DNA of 64,000 bases from Rhopalosiphum padi (taxonomy: Eukaryota > Arthropoda > Insecta > Hemiptera > Aphididae), in the NCBI RefSeq assembly GCF_020882245.1, contig NC_083598.1, positions 56,581,858 to 56,645,857 on the forward strand. Reading direction: 5' to 3'. Of the stretch, positions 40,401 through 52,558 are shown one piece after another; the first letter of the stretch is position 1, and the number at the start of each line of letters is the position of its first letter. The translations under genes were made by a program, and so were the position numbers. A model generated the notes under the pieces. It worked only from the letters and a program-made list of their open reading frames with translations. It searched no databases and was not told the origin of the DNA.

Positions 40401-43400
40401 TGGACATTTTACACAATAAAACAACTCACAAATTTTTGTGACCAAAAAACTGTCAAAATTTGAAATTAGAAATGCTTAAAAAAATAAATTGTGACCATGT
40501 TATTAGCCAATATTTTTACATATCTATAAAAACAACTTATATAGGACCTCGTATTAGATTTTAAAGGTGTTTGACTGAGCAAAATTCTTTTATTTACATT
40601 TGTAGAAATAAAACAAAAATTTTTTCAAATTTCAAACATCTATGAGTAACTCAAAAAAAAAAAAATCAAAATATTTTGAAAAGTTTATCATACATAAAAA
40701 TTATTATACAAACATTTGATGACAATTTCAAGTATCTTTGGTTATTTGTTTTTTATTACAACTCATAACAAAAATTGTTTGAGGATAAATAGTTATTATT
40801 TATTACTTATTAATTATTATAAATATGCAATAACGTAAAAAATTGAACTTTAAACGCTCATAAAAAATGTAATTGATTTTCCAGTAGAAATATATTTTAA
40901 TAAATGTCTAAAAACTTATAAGGAACCTTCTAACTTTTATTGGATTTTCAAATCTTTAATATAAAAAGAAATATTTTTATGAATTTCTAATTACAGAATA
41001 ATTTGAAAATTTTAGAGTTTTATGAAACTATTAAATTTAATTAATTATATTGACCGTAAGATAATAATATTACTAAAATATCTTAAAAGATAAAACTATC
41101 TAGATTTATTCAATATTAAAAATTCTGTTGTTTCCATAAAAATATGCTCAGTGAAATACTATACAATACGAAGAATACTTACTTTATTAACTTTTGAAAC
41201 ACATAAAACTATCCTTTTTGATGTAGTCTCATCTTTTTCTAATATCTTTTTTAATGCAGATCTTTGACATTTTTCTATTTCCCTATAATATCTATATAAT
41301 AGTTGGTGTATTATGTTTTTTGCAGTTAATAACCTAAACAAATTTAAACCAATAAATATTTTATTTAAATAATAAAGTAATAAAAATAGCTGTTATCATA
41401 ATAATACATTGTTGTAATACTAGTTATGCAATTATCAAATGAACAATGAACATCAATATGGAGATAAAAATTAAGCAAAAGTAGTACTGTAAGTATTTAA
41501 GTATTGAAATTTGTTAACATATTGAATGAACAAAACCAGATTGTAGTTGAAAGTATTGAAACCAATCTCTATACAAATGGAATCAATGGCACCTTTTTAG
41601 TGGGATGACCTCCATGTCTAGACACCCCCCCTTCCATGAGTTAAATATAGCCCACTGTATTATTATTCTACTCATGTTTATAAAAATATTTAAATCTAAA
41701 CTACAAAAGTGAAATTACTTTTATTAGATCCAATGACATGTTTCGAAATATATTTAAGTGAACTGTGAAGTTAACAGTTTTTTTAGAAATATTAAATTTA
41801 CTGAATCATTAAGGGATATTTTAAACAACCCTGAAAAATCACCCAAAACAAGTCACTGAGTGCAATAAAATAATGTGCTTAATACAAATTTTCTATAAAT
41901 AAAATAATATTTAGTCTTAATATTTTCGATAAATAGACAAGAACATAAAAAAATAAGGTAGAATTATGGACTAGGTGCTTTTTGGGGAGAACAATAGGTT
42001 TTTTTTATAAACTTTAAATTTATTATTTAATAATCAGAAGTTAAATAATTTCTTAAAAATTTTAAAACATAAATATTGAGTATTCAACAAAAAGTATTTT
42101 AAGTATTTAAAGTATAGATGAGGAGAGAAGTAGACTATACATTTATGGTAATAGAACTTTGAACATAACATAATGTGTTATATATATATAGTATATATAC
42201 ATATTTACTTGTTTCCAAAATGACCAGGAAAACAAATTTCAGTAGCAGCTAATTTCCAGACTATAAAACGAAAATGGTTTTCAATCCATCCATTAGGAAC
42301 GAGTTTGTCATCAACAAAATTATGCGATAAAAAAAAGTATTTTATATCTTGAAAATTGTACATTTTATTTTTATGGCCATCAGATAATTTATAATTTCTG
42401 TAAAAAAAATATGTTATTAGAATATAATTAATTTAAAACTAGGGAAAATCAAAATATACTTTTCCCAATATAACTTCAAATTTATAGCATTATCAATATT
42501 CATTCTGATTAGTTCTTTTGCTATACCATTTTCAGGAAACTGAAATAATATTTAAAAATAATAATAATAATATATATTTTTTTAATTATATATTTAATTA
42601 TAATAACAAAATAGGTTTAACTATGGACTTAATGGTTCTAATATAATATCAAACAAAGTTCTCAATAAATATTATATAACCTGTGTAGTAACATAATAAA
42701 CCTAAATTTAATCAAATACCTCACATTATATGCTAACTCTATGATAACAACAACAATAAGATGTTTCATGAATATATGATATACATAACTATTATACTTA
42801 TATAAAATATAAATATACAAATATTTAGGTAATAAATAAACATTACTTAAAACACTAATACATTAATAAATACCTTTTTAGTAGTAAATATTTTTGGTAA
42901 GACCCAATCAACAACTTCTGGTAATGATACTTTGGGTCCATTCAATTTTTTTGATAAGTAATCACTAAATGAATTATTTAATTCATCGATTTCCCATTGT
43001 TCATTACGTACGGTTTTTTTAACCTTATAACCAATTTCATATTTATTTATAGGACTTCCTGGACGTTTATTTCTTAGTATTGGTTTACAAACAATTTGAT
43101 CTCTTTCAAACTTTTCAACTGTGTTAATTAAAGACAAATCATCTTCAAATGTACTTTCTTCTTCGTGTTTAAAAATTTCACAACAGTTTGATTTAGTTTT
43201 TGAATTGTTAGTTGATTTTAAGACTTTGTTAGAATTATTATAATCACTTGAAATGGCTATTGTTTTTAGTGAAGTATCAAATAATTGTGTATCATCTTTA
43301 AATGTTACTTGATGTTTTTGTAATGATTTGTCTAATTCTCTAATAGATTTATCTTCAGCATTCAATAATTGTTTATAAATGTTAGAGTTTGTATTAGTCT

Positions 43401-46400
43401 TATCATTTGTAACTGATAATAAACATTCATCTTTCAATATTGTTTGAACTTTTGTTAAGGCCTCGTCTGATACTTTAATATATTTACCACTAGCAGTAGA
43501 AAAACCTTTAGACATACTAGAATTTATAATAATATTGTTCTGAGTTACAGATTCATTTATTTCATCTTTTAACATGGTTTGAACTTTTTGTAAGGCTGTG
43601 TCTGATATTTTAATAGATTTACCTCCAGCAGTTGAGAAACCTTTACAGGTATTAGTTTTTGTATTGGCTACATCTTTAATAACTGTTGATGATTCATTTA
43701 ATTCATCTTTTAACATAGTTTGAACTTTTTGTAAGGCTGAGTCTGATATTTTAATAGATTTACCTCCAGCAGTTGAGAAACCTTTACAGGTATTAGTTTT
43801 TGTATTGGCTACATCTTTAATAACTGTTGATGATTCATTTAATTCATCTTTTAACATGGTTTGAACTTTTTGTAAGGCTGAGTCTGATATTTTAATAGAT
43901 TTACCTCCAGCAGTTGAGAAACCTTTACAGGTATTAGTTTTTGTATTGGCTACATCTTTAATAACTGTTGATGATTCATTTAATTCATCTTTTAACATGG
44001 TTTGAACTTTTTGTAAGGCTGAGTCTGATATTTTAATAGATTTACCTCCAGCAGTTGAGAAACCTTTACAGGTATTAGTTTTTGTATTGGCTACATCTTT
44101 AATAACTGTTGATGATTCATTTAATTCATCTTTTAACATGGTTTGAACTTTTTGTAAGGCTGTGTCTGATATTTTAATAGATTTACCTCCAGCAGTTGAG
44201 AAACCTTTACAGGTATTAGTTTTTGTATTGGCTACATCTTTAATAACTGTTGATGATTCATTTAATTCATCTTTTAACATGGTTTGAACTTTTTGTAAGG
44301 CTGAGTCTGATATTTTAATAGATTTACCTCCAGCAGTTGAGAAACCTTTACAGGTATTAGTTTTTGTATTGGCTACATCTTTAATAACTGTTGATGATTC
44401 ATTTAATTCATCTTTTAACATGGTTTGAACTTTTTGTAAGGCTGAGTCTGATATTTTAATAGATTTACCTCCAGTAGTTGAGAAACCTTTACAGGTATTA
44501 GTTTTTGTATTGGCTACATCTTTAATAACTGTTGATGATTCATTTAATTCATCTTTTAACATGGTTTGAACTTTTTGTAAGGCTGAGTCTGATATTTTAA
44601 TAGATTTACCTCCAGCAGTTGAGAAACCTTTACAGGTATTAGTTTTTGTATTGGCTACATCTTTAATAACTGTTGATGATTCATTTAATTCATCTTTTAA
44701 CATGGTTTGAACTTTTTGTAAGGCTGAGTCTGATATTTTAATAGATTTACCTCCAGCAGTTGAGAAACCTTTACAGGTATTAGTTTTTGTATTGGCTACA
44801 TCTTTAATAACTGTTGATGATTCATTTAATTCATCTTTTAACATGGTTTGAACTTTTTGTAAGGCTGTGTCTGATATTTTAATAGATTTACCTCCAGCAG
44901 TTGAAAAACCTTTACATATATTATCATTTCCTGTGGTATTGTCCTTAGTCAGAATTGGAAATTCATTAAGTTCTTCTCTAACGATTGATGGAAATATTTT
45001 TAGCCTTTCATTTGTATTATCTAATAATTTTTTTTTTTTTATATTTACTTTATGATCAATTAAATCTATTGATGTACTTATTACTGCATCAACATCTTTT
45101 TGAAAATTATTTTCTTTTACTTTATTGCTTAAATTAGATACATTACTAGTATACTGTTGTGACCACTGGTCATCAAATGATTCTAATGGTTCTGTCATAT
45201 CAGCTATTTCACACATCTGTGTATTTCCAATATCATTAATATCTTCAGTATCTAAAAAGTTACACTTGGAATCACATATATATGTGTTAAACTTATTACT
45301 TTTAGATTGTTCACTTCCATTTTTAGATAAGTTAGTTTCTTTATTTTTTAATTGATTTAGAGAGGTAAATTCTCCTTCAAAGCATAATTTATTCTTTGAT
45401 CTAGATTCAGTCAATACATTATCTTCCATATTTAATGCCAATTGTAATAATTTGTTTTCTTCCTCCGTATCATCAAGTTTAGATGTGCTATTGCCATAAA
45501 GAAAAAATGCTAATTTTTTATTCTTTTTATCAGTATCAACACTTATTTTTACATCCTCAGTTAAACTATCATCTATAATTTCTGACATTTGACACACTTG
45601 TTCTAATATATCTAAAGAAATATTAAGTGAATCTTGATCTGTATCCAAATTAGACATACTATTTGTATCTTTTTCAAATAAGCACCTTTTAGCTTTTTCA
45701 TTAATATTATCTTCGTTTGTTTGTCTTGCAATTTCAGGTAAAATTGTTGAATCATTAATATTGCTTTTATGAGTTGGTTCAATCAAAGTTTTGTTTTTTT
45801 TCCATTTGTTTAATTCATGGCTTTTACAAAGATTTGATGAATTCTGGTATTTCAATGGATTCTATTTGAGAAAAATTTAATATTGATTATTATTAATATT
45901 TCAAAGTAAAAAATATAAATAAAGACATAAATGTATATTTACTAATGAAAAATCAATGTCTGCATGTGATTTATGTTGATAAATATCTTTGTGATTATAT
46001 AAGTTTTGTTTTAAAGTTGATGTAGACATAATTGGACTGAGGCTGAAAAATAATTATTAAATATTGATCATCATTTACAAAATTTATTTAGAAACAAATT
46101 AAGAACTATACTCTGTCCAACGAGAAAACATGCTGCAACAAAACAAAAATTGGTTCTTCTTTGCACTCCTTACTGCCAGGTCTTGATGGCAAGGTATTGC
46201 ACAAAGATACACAGAATTAGCATTTTTCTTATTAGACGGAGTAAAGAAATTTTATAAAAAATTGTAAATAAAAAATATTACTTCATAATTAATCTTGAAT
46301 CCATTTCTGGTTTGTTAAAATTCCGAGTATTTGGTGTTGATTGTAAATTACTTAATAAATTCAATTTTTTTAATGCTTTTGATTGGTGATTAATTGGAGT

Positions 46401-47222
46401 TGATACTTTTAATACTTCCATGCCATGATTTTCCTGAATTATACATTATACAATTATATAAACATAATTATAAATTATTTTAATTAATGACCCATAAAAG
46501 TCTTCTAAATGTGAGACTTCCACCCAGTTTTTTTCTGTATTTAATGTCATAATTTATTTTATAATCAAAGGTTATTGTATATTATTCAATACTCATGCTA
46601 CATATTTTTTATTTTGAATTAAAAAAGACCCACATAAAAAAATCCCAAAGAAAACCCCACAAGAAAAATGTACCTAGAAAAAACCACTGATAAATTTAAC
46701 AAACTATAACAGAATATAGGCTTTTTTCCCACAATAATTTTTTTCATAATAAAAAATTTACATTGATTTATTTGCCTAATCAGAGTAATAGAGTAATTTT
46801 TCATATATATATATATTTTTTTTTTGATTAGTTGATGTTAAATATAGAATATATTTTACATAGCTAATACAGCAAACATTTAAAATTTAAATAACGATAA
46901 ACTATCTTAACGATATAATGCACCAACATTTTTTGAAATACTCCACTATAATACAATTACACATGGTAAATTTTCACGAAAGATTTAATTGTACTATTTT
47001 TGAAAAGAGTTTATAATAATATGTATATCATAAATTAACAAATACTTTATGATGGATACACGTAATATCATTATCTTTACTATTGAATACCTTTTTTATT
47101 GGATTTAAGCCACGAGGATTAGAAATATCTTGTATACTACAATCCTGTAAAGCTGATTTAATTGTAGGACTTTTAGCTTTTAAATTTTGTTTAATTTCAT
47201 CACTTTTTTTTTGCTTTTCCAT
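34410..47222 (-). CDS. BRCA2: BRCA2 homologue with ten near-identical BRC repeats, complete
   Basis: There are fifteen coding exons: 47091-47222, 46282-46433, 45943-46042, 42874-45861, 42460-42539, 42209-42397, 41183-41333, 39643-39819, 38735-38948, 37625-37860, 37410-37556, 36411-36562, 36072-36324, 35816-36010 and 34410-34715. All phases join, giving 1823 residues. From about residue 444 come ten 47-residue BRC repeats (KGFSTAGGKSIKIS..ALQKVQ). The helical domain follows at about 1125-1264 (GWIENHFRFIVWKLAA, EKCQRSALKKILEKDE, SKRIVLCVS). OB1 covers about 1265-1394 (IELTDGWYSVQG, KISTNSTRRVRWHVKLGF). The tower covers about 1395-1520 and starts IFRNEKMEIIEAEKYKAHQQ. OB2/OB3 include LTIWSPSEDV and LDFVGIVVSIA. 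The tail contains KTP motifs. BRCA2 loads RAD51 at double-strand breaks. No clear PALB2-binding motif was seen in the short N-terminus. The exon 9 donor was chosen so that exon 10 opens IFRNE as in vertebrates. Confidence 0.95.
35107..35600. repeat. Long foldback (inverted repeat) in the last BRCA2 intron
   Basis: The left arm at about 35107-35325 and the right arm at about 35340-35600 are reverse complements with indels. Shared phrases (left arm sense) are AGCCCCGTACC, TTATTTTATTATGATTTA, AACATATCTA.AAGT and CGATAATTGTCATTTGT. The spacer is only a few tens of bases. Transposon-like flanks run out to about 34850 (CAGTGGTGTGCTTACAGGGT) and about 35680, so the whole may be one foldback element of about 0.8 kb. 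A transcript would fold into a long hairpin. Confidence 0.75.
43507..44916 (-). repeat. 141-bp tandem BRC-repeat array within BRCA2 exon 4
   Basis: Ten units, spaced exactly 141 bp (47 codons) apart, are nearly identical at the DNA level. Units 1, 6 and 10 have SDTALQ while the others have SDSALQ. Unit 4 has FSTT instead of FSTA. Unit 10 is followed by a diverged copy reading KGFSTASGKYIKVSDEAL and then a very degraded one (YKQLLNAEDKSIRELDKSL). The motif aligns with the vertebrate BRC consensus F-x-T-A-S-G-K, which docks onto RAD51. Confidence 0.93.
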
Positions 47223-47261
47223 CTGTAAAATAAAATGTTAAAACTTATGAAAAAAATAATA

Positions 47262-47385
47262 ATATTTATGTATAAATAAAATATACAAATTTTGTAATAA
47301 AACATTGAGATATAAATAGACTTCTGGGTAATAAGAAATGAAAATTGAGTACTGACATTTGACTTAAGATTTTAGTATTTTTTTT
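47262..47385. repeat. Direct repeat, copy 1, upstream of BRCA2
   Basis: It shares AATAAAACATTG, ATAGACTTCTG and a run beginning AATGAAAATTGAGTACTGAC with 48000-48120, in the same orientation about 735 bp away. The two copies bracket the hAT-like element at 47547-47792. Confidence 0.7.
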
Positions 47386-47546
47386 TAATTCATTAGATAC
47401 ATTATTTCGGTGTAACTTGTAAACATTTACAATTAATCATTAATCAAATAATTTGCCCATCACTAATGTCTTTGTCATCAAGTACCAAACACATTTCTAA
47501 AGGACATTTTTTATTTATATACATAGGTACTAATTACAAATATACT

Positions 47547-47792
47547 CAGTGCTCAAATTGGACAAAAATTTGAGGACGGACGCTGGTTTTAGTTCAGTAA
47601 ACACCGTTCCATAGCAAATAAATTGTAAAGTTACCCGTTGTAAACTTTGTCCCCCACACCCCCTGTACATATAGTAAGGTGCTATATAGCTAGTATTTTT
47701 CCTCGCTTAATTAAATGAAGGGGGACAATGAAATCTATGAAAAAATGAAAGCGGACTCCGTCCGCCTGCGCCCCCCCCCAATTCGAGCATTG
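47547..47792. mobile_element. Short hAT-like element (246 bp)
   Basis: The inverted ends are CAGTGCTCAAATTGG and CCAATTCGAGCATTG (two mismatches). The exact 8-bp target duplication AATATACT lies at 47539-47546 and 47793-47800. There is no coding frame. It lies 5' of the BRCA2 coding start, in the probable 5' UTR intron or promoter. Confidence 0.85.
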
Positions 47793-47999
47793 AATATACT
47801 ATATACATAAGATAGTAGTACCTATAAAGAATTTTATTAAAAACAAAAACCTACCTTATTGTCCTTATTTAAGAATGATAACTCATAAGCAAATTATAAA
47901 ACGCCTATCATTTTATAATATATATTTATTTAAGTATTTGGGACTATAAATAAAACGTTTAAAAATTATTTGTCATTTTACTCTCAAACATTATCCACA

Positions 48000-48120
48000 A
48001 TAAATATCTATGTAACATTTATTAATTTTGCAATAAAACATTGTGAGCTAGATAGACTTCTGATTAATAAAAAATGAAAATTGAGTACTGACATTTGACT
48101 TAAGTCTTTATATTTTTATT
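48000..48120. repeat. Direct repeat, copy 2, upstream of BRCA2
   Basis: It matches 47262-47385, including GACATTTGACTTAAG. One copy may be a 5' UTR or promoter piece of BRCA2 that was duplicated. Confidence 0.7.
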
Positions 48121-50005
48121 AGTATTAGAACTTCGTATTTATTATTTAGAAGTATTAACTCGAATAGAGAATATCTAAATAACTACACTATAATATGCAT
48201 TTGCTTATTTTAAACAATGATAACAAATTGTATAGTATAGATAGTAGATATCATTGATATTGTTACGCACTATCAGCTATATCTTATATAATATATTATA
48301 TTCTGAATCTTTATGTATACGCGTGGCTATAAATAATATACATAATACAATTATTAATATGCAATACCTATTTCATATTTGTAGTTTGATGAAAATTATG
48401 AGTTTTAAGATTTTTATCTTAAAATTTACAATATTTAAAAATTATAATTCTGTTTGTATTTTAAACATGTTATTATTAGTTAAAAAAGTGTATACTTACT
48501 ATATTATTTTGTATATATTGTGTATTTCATTATTTGTATTTAATTCAATAATTGCAGTATAATAATATATATAAATTATAAGTAGTTATAATAGTTATAT
48601 TAACGGCAGGGATATCTAGGTAAAATGTAATATAATATTGTATAACTAGTAGCTACTGTCTACTATAACTCGCTCTATCTCCAACACAAGCAATGCTTAT
48701 TGAAGATAGATTTAAATCATAATGTATACATGTAATTCTTTTTGTGAAATTTAATTGTTTGATTTAATAAAAAAATATATATATATATATGATACATGTA
48801 ATAGTTTTTTTTCTATAAATATCGATTAACAATTATTCGCAAGATAAAAATGATTGGAAATGTAATACAAATATACAATAAAACTCTTCATAAGTTATTT
48901 ATTTTTCAAATAAAAAATATCGAAAATCTATTGTCACAAATATTTTTTTATAAGTGTTTAAACTTCGAATGTTGACAACATTTATTTTGTAAAAACCACA
49001 GAAATTAACAAATTATTTTGTTGTCAAAAATTCTAAAAAAATTGATTTTTATATTTAAGTTTTTTAAAAATTTTATACAATATTCCCCATTAGTAATTCA
49101 TAAGATAACTATAACATCTAAAATAAAATTATTTTTCATTCAAAATTAATTTCAAATTTAGACGAAATTACTTATTTAAACGATAAATTTCTAGGTATAT
49201 ACTATATTCATTGTTTTGTTATAATTTAAAAACATTATTTCATAGGATCTTAAAATTTTTATGTAATTACGTATATAATATTTTTATGAATTTTAGTAGG
49301 TAAACCTATGCGAAACTTTTTTTTTGTTCGTGAAAATGCAATTTACGTCATAAATGTAATATTAATTCTCACCCTTGTTGGGTAGTTTCTTAAAATCAAT
49401 TCATTCGTGTACAAAAATTTATACCCACTATGTACTTATTTTTACTGTTTTAATGTATTACAGAAAGGTAAAATTAAATTTTGAGTTACAAAAGTTTATT
49501 AATGTGGTATGTGGTATATAAATTGACGCGTACCTACGGTTGTTATTTTTTATTAATAATAGCTATACATAATATTAGGTACTTATAATTTATGTATGAT
49601 TTGTCCATAAACGCATTATACATTCTAACTTTACTATATAAGTATTGATTATAATATAATTTACCTAGACTATTCTATAATCAATGATATAAATGTATAA
49701 AATCTATCAATCCACGGGTTGTCTTATGTTTTTTGTGTTATTTATAGGCGACTATAGCGTTGTATAAACATAACTATGGTCTATACAAATTAAATTGTCG
49801 ATGAACGAACCCAAAACGTTCAAGCTCATAATAAATAAGAATTTAATGCACGTTCAAGTTCATTTCTTGAAAATTGAACTCGTTCTGCAGGTCAAATTTA
49901 CACAACATGAACGCGTTCTTTCCCATTATTGGCTATACGTATTATTGACCAATTAGCTAATAAAATAAGTATGAAATAGTGAATTATGTAACTATTGTAA
50001 GTTGT
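48121..50005. other. AT-rich intergenic stretch, no gene seen
   Basis: The open frame at 48254-48562 is A/T-biased and hydrophobic without family features. I see no exon structure. The phrasing at 48840-49260 resembles other A/T stretches in this window (24.4-25.4 and 40.3-41 kb) and may be a dispersed repeat without readable ends. Confidence 0.4.
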
Positions 50006-50013
50006 AACTACTA

Positions 50014-50211
50014 CGGTGGTGGCACCAGGATTTTTTTCTAGGTAGGGTCAATGGGTGGCCATTGGCCAACATTATAAGGCAGGGTCACAAAAATTTAAAA
50101 ATGAGTATATTATAATGTCTAAGATTAGGCCAGTGGTAAAGCCACTGGTAGGACCAGGCATTTTCAAGTAGGGCCATGGCCCTACCTTTCCCGTCCCTGG
50201 TGCCGCCACTG
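50014..50211. mobile_element. Short hAT-like element (198 bp)
   Basis: The inverted ends are CGGTGGTGGCACCAGG and CCTGGTGCCGCCACTG. The exact 8-bp target duplication AACTACTA lies at 50006-50013 and 50212-50219. The interior is a short GC-richer stretch with repeated GTAGGG/GGCC phrases and no coding frame. Confidence 0.85.
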
Positions 50212-51386
50212 AACTACTAACTTATAAATTTCACGTTGATATTAAATTAAGGTTTAAACTTTATAATTTTTAGATAGTATAGTTAGATAACTGGTATACC
50301 AAATAAAAGTAAAGTTTTAAATACGAGTATCCGTAATAATCTATTTCAATATAATATGCAGACATTAAGATTAAGCGTTGAAGCATATATATGATAAGAA
50401 ATAAGGATATTTGATATAGTTATTACCCGTGTAAGAAAGCAAAACCCACTACAATTTTTGACCCTGGTAGTGTAAACAATTTGAGCACTAAAAAAATTGT
50501 TATTCATTTTTTTAATGACAAATCGGTAAGTATCGTGTACAAGACGAAATTCTATAATGTATTGTTTATTTTTAAGAATTACTTCCTCAGCACAAACTTT
50601 GCTTACCGAGGGTGCTGCAATATTGTATTTATAATTGTAAAATTTGATGTAAAAACTTGTAATGTTACAATAAATAAATGTATTATTATTTGATTTATGA
50701 GGATCAATTATTGACCATTCTAATAAAAACCATGTAAGTTATCTATAGGCACAAATTTTAATACTTATTGGTAGTACAATACACCAGTATATACTGTTTT
50801 ATCATTCTAAAATAATAGCTAATATAGGTTACTTATACTGAGTTATACGAGCACGATAAAATATATGAAAATTAATAATTATTGGTAGAATCGTTGAGGA
50901 AATTTGAGGAATAATAATTGTTAATTTTTATATAAATTAGTTTAAATTTTAAATTAATTTTCCAAGGCAAAACAAAATCTTAAATAAAGTATTAAGCAAC
51001 AATAAACTATTACATTATTAGATATAGGTATACTTCAACGTTTGTTAAGTATAGGAATTATTTTTTATTTACTAAAAATATACTATTATTTTAATATTTA
51101 TAGTGTACTTTACTTTTTACTGTATAATGTATTTAAATATGTTTATATTATTATAAACTAAATAATTTAAATTAAAAATATTTTATTTGTATACATAAAT
51201 GTAATAATAATATGTCAATATTATATAGATTTATCTATAGATAAATATAAATAAATATTTTATTAATTACGTTTCTCTAAAATTTCAAATCCAATGTTAT
51301 AAATTATAATACACTCATTAGTTATTTGACTATATTATATAGAGTATAAGACGCGTACCAATGTAGTAGCAGAGCTTATAGGGTGC

Positions 51387-51542
51387 CATAGGCGAAAATA
51401 ATGTTTGAAGTTCGGGTTCAGAAGACTTAGTTCTATACTGAATTTCCAGTGTAAGTAGTTAAATAATTAGTTTTTTAGGGTGAGCTATAACAATTCTAGA
51501 GGGGGCTAAGTCCCCCCAAACCCCATCCTATTTGTGCCTATG
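51387..51542. mobile_element. Short hAT-like element (156 bp)
   Basis: The inverted ends are CATAGGCGAAAATA and TATTTGTGCCTATG (imperfect). The flanking 8-mers TAGGGTGC and TTGGGTGC match at 7 of 8 positions. The inside contains a GGGGGCTAAGTCCCCCC hairpin. A similar right end, AAATTGCGCCTATG, sits alone at 39291-39304 in a BRCA2 intron. Confidence 0.65.
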
Positions 51543-52558
51543 TTGGGTGCTTAATTCACCAAGTATAATCAATAATTGTTAATTACTTATTTCGAAGGAC
51601 TTGTAGCTCAAAAAAAATTATTAAAACTTAAGCTAACCAAACCTCAAACTATTTATTAATCATCAAATAACATTAGGTATACATATAAATATAAATATAA
51701 TCATTGATTATAAATAGTATTTATAATCAATGAATAATGATATAACATATATAATATGTAATAATTAATTATGATTTGTAAATAAATAAAGTTTTTCAGA
51801 CGTTATAGGACTCATTAGAAAAATGTTTAAACTTCTAAATCTAAATGCCATACAAACACCAAACTTGAGTTACGCTGCTACTAAAACGGTCTAATATATA
51901 CGAATAATATAAAATAATTTAATATTTATTTATAATATAAATAATATATATTGTTAATAACAATTTTTTATAAGGTGAATGTTATCGAAGTTATGTGTAG
52001 ACTGTAGACTACATATATTCTAATATTCAACTATTCAAAACATTTTTGAGCATTCAAATCAAGGTCAAAAAAAAATTACTTTTACTCAATAGGCTTTCAA
52101 CTGTAAAGAAACAACGTAATAAACTACATATTAAAATGGTTAACCACCACGCATTCCGTTTGTCCCGAACTCCCGAACGACCTGAACTCCTGACTTGTCT
52201 GAACCAATGCATCTTGTAAATAAACACTTAACATCTATACCGGTTTAACAGAAAAATTTCGAGTAGTAAAACAGTGTATGTTACACGGACAAGCATGACG
52301 TATTGTATTTTGATATAAAAATTTAGAGTAGACATAAAGAAGACAGCGAAGTCCTATATGTATTAAACAATAAAGACTAAAGTTATGTTTTATACATTTA
52401 TATATACATTTTGTTGACTGCAGACTACAGAGGGGTTGTAGGTTGTAGGTAATACTTATACAGTTATACATGCACTACAAATTACAATACTACATATCTA
52501 ACTATTTTATACGTTTTTAATATTACTTCTTACTTCTTAGGCACACAGGCGACAGGCC

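Noticed and set aside
44867..45355. Plus-strand frames over the BRCA2 large exon
   Set aside because: They are antisense shadows of the coding exon.
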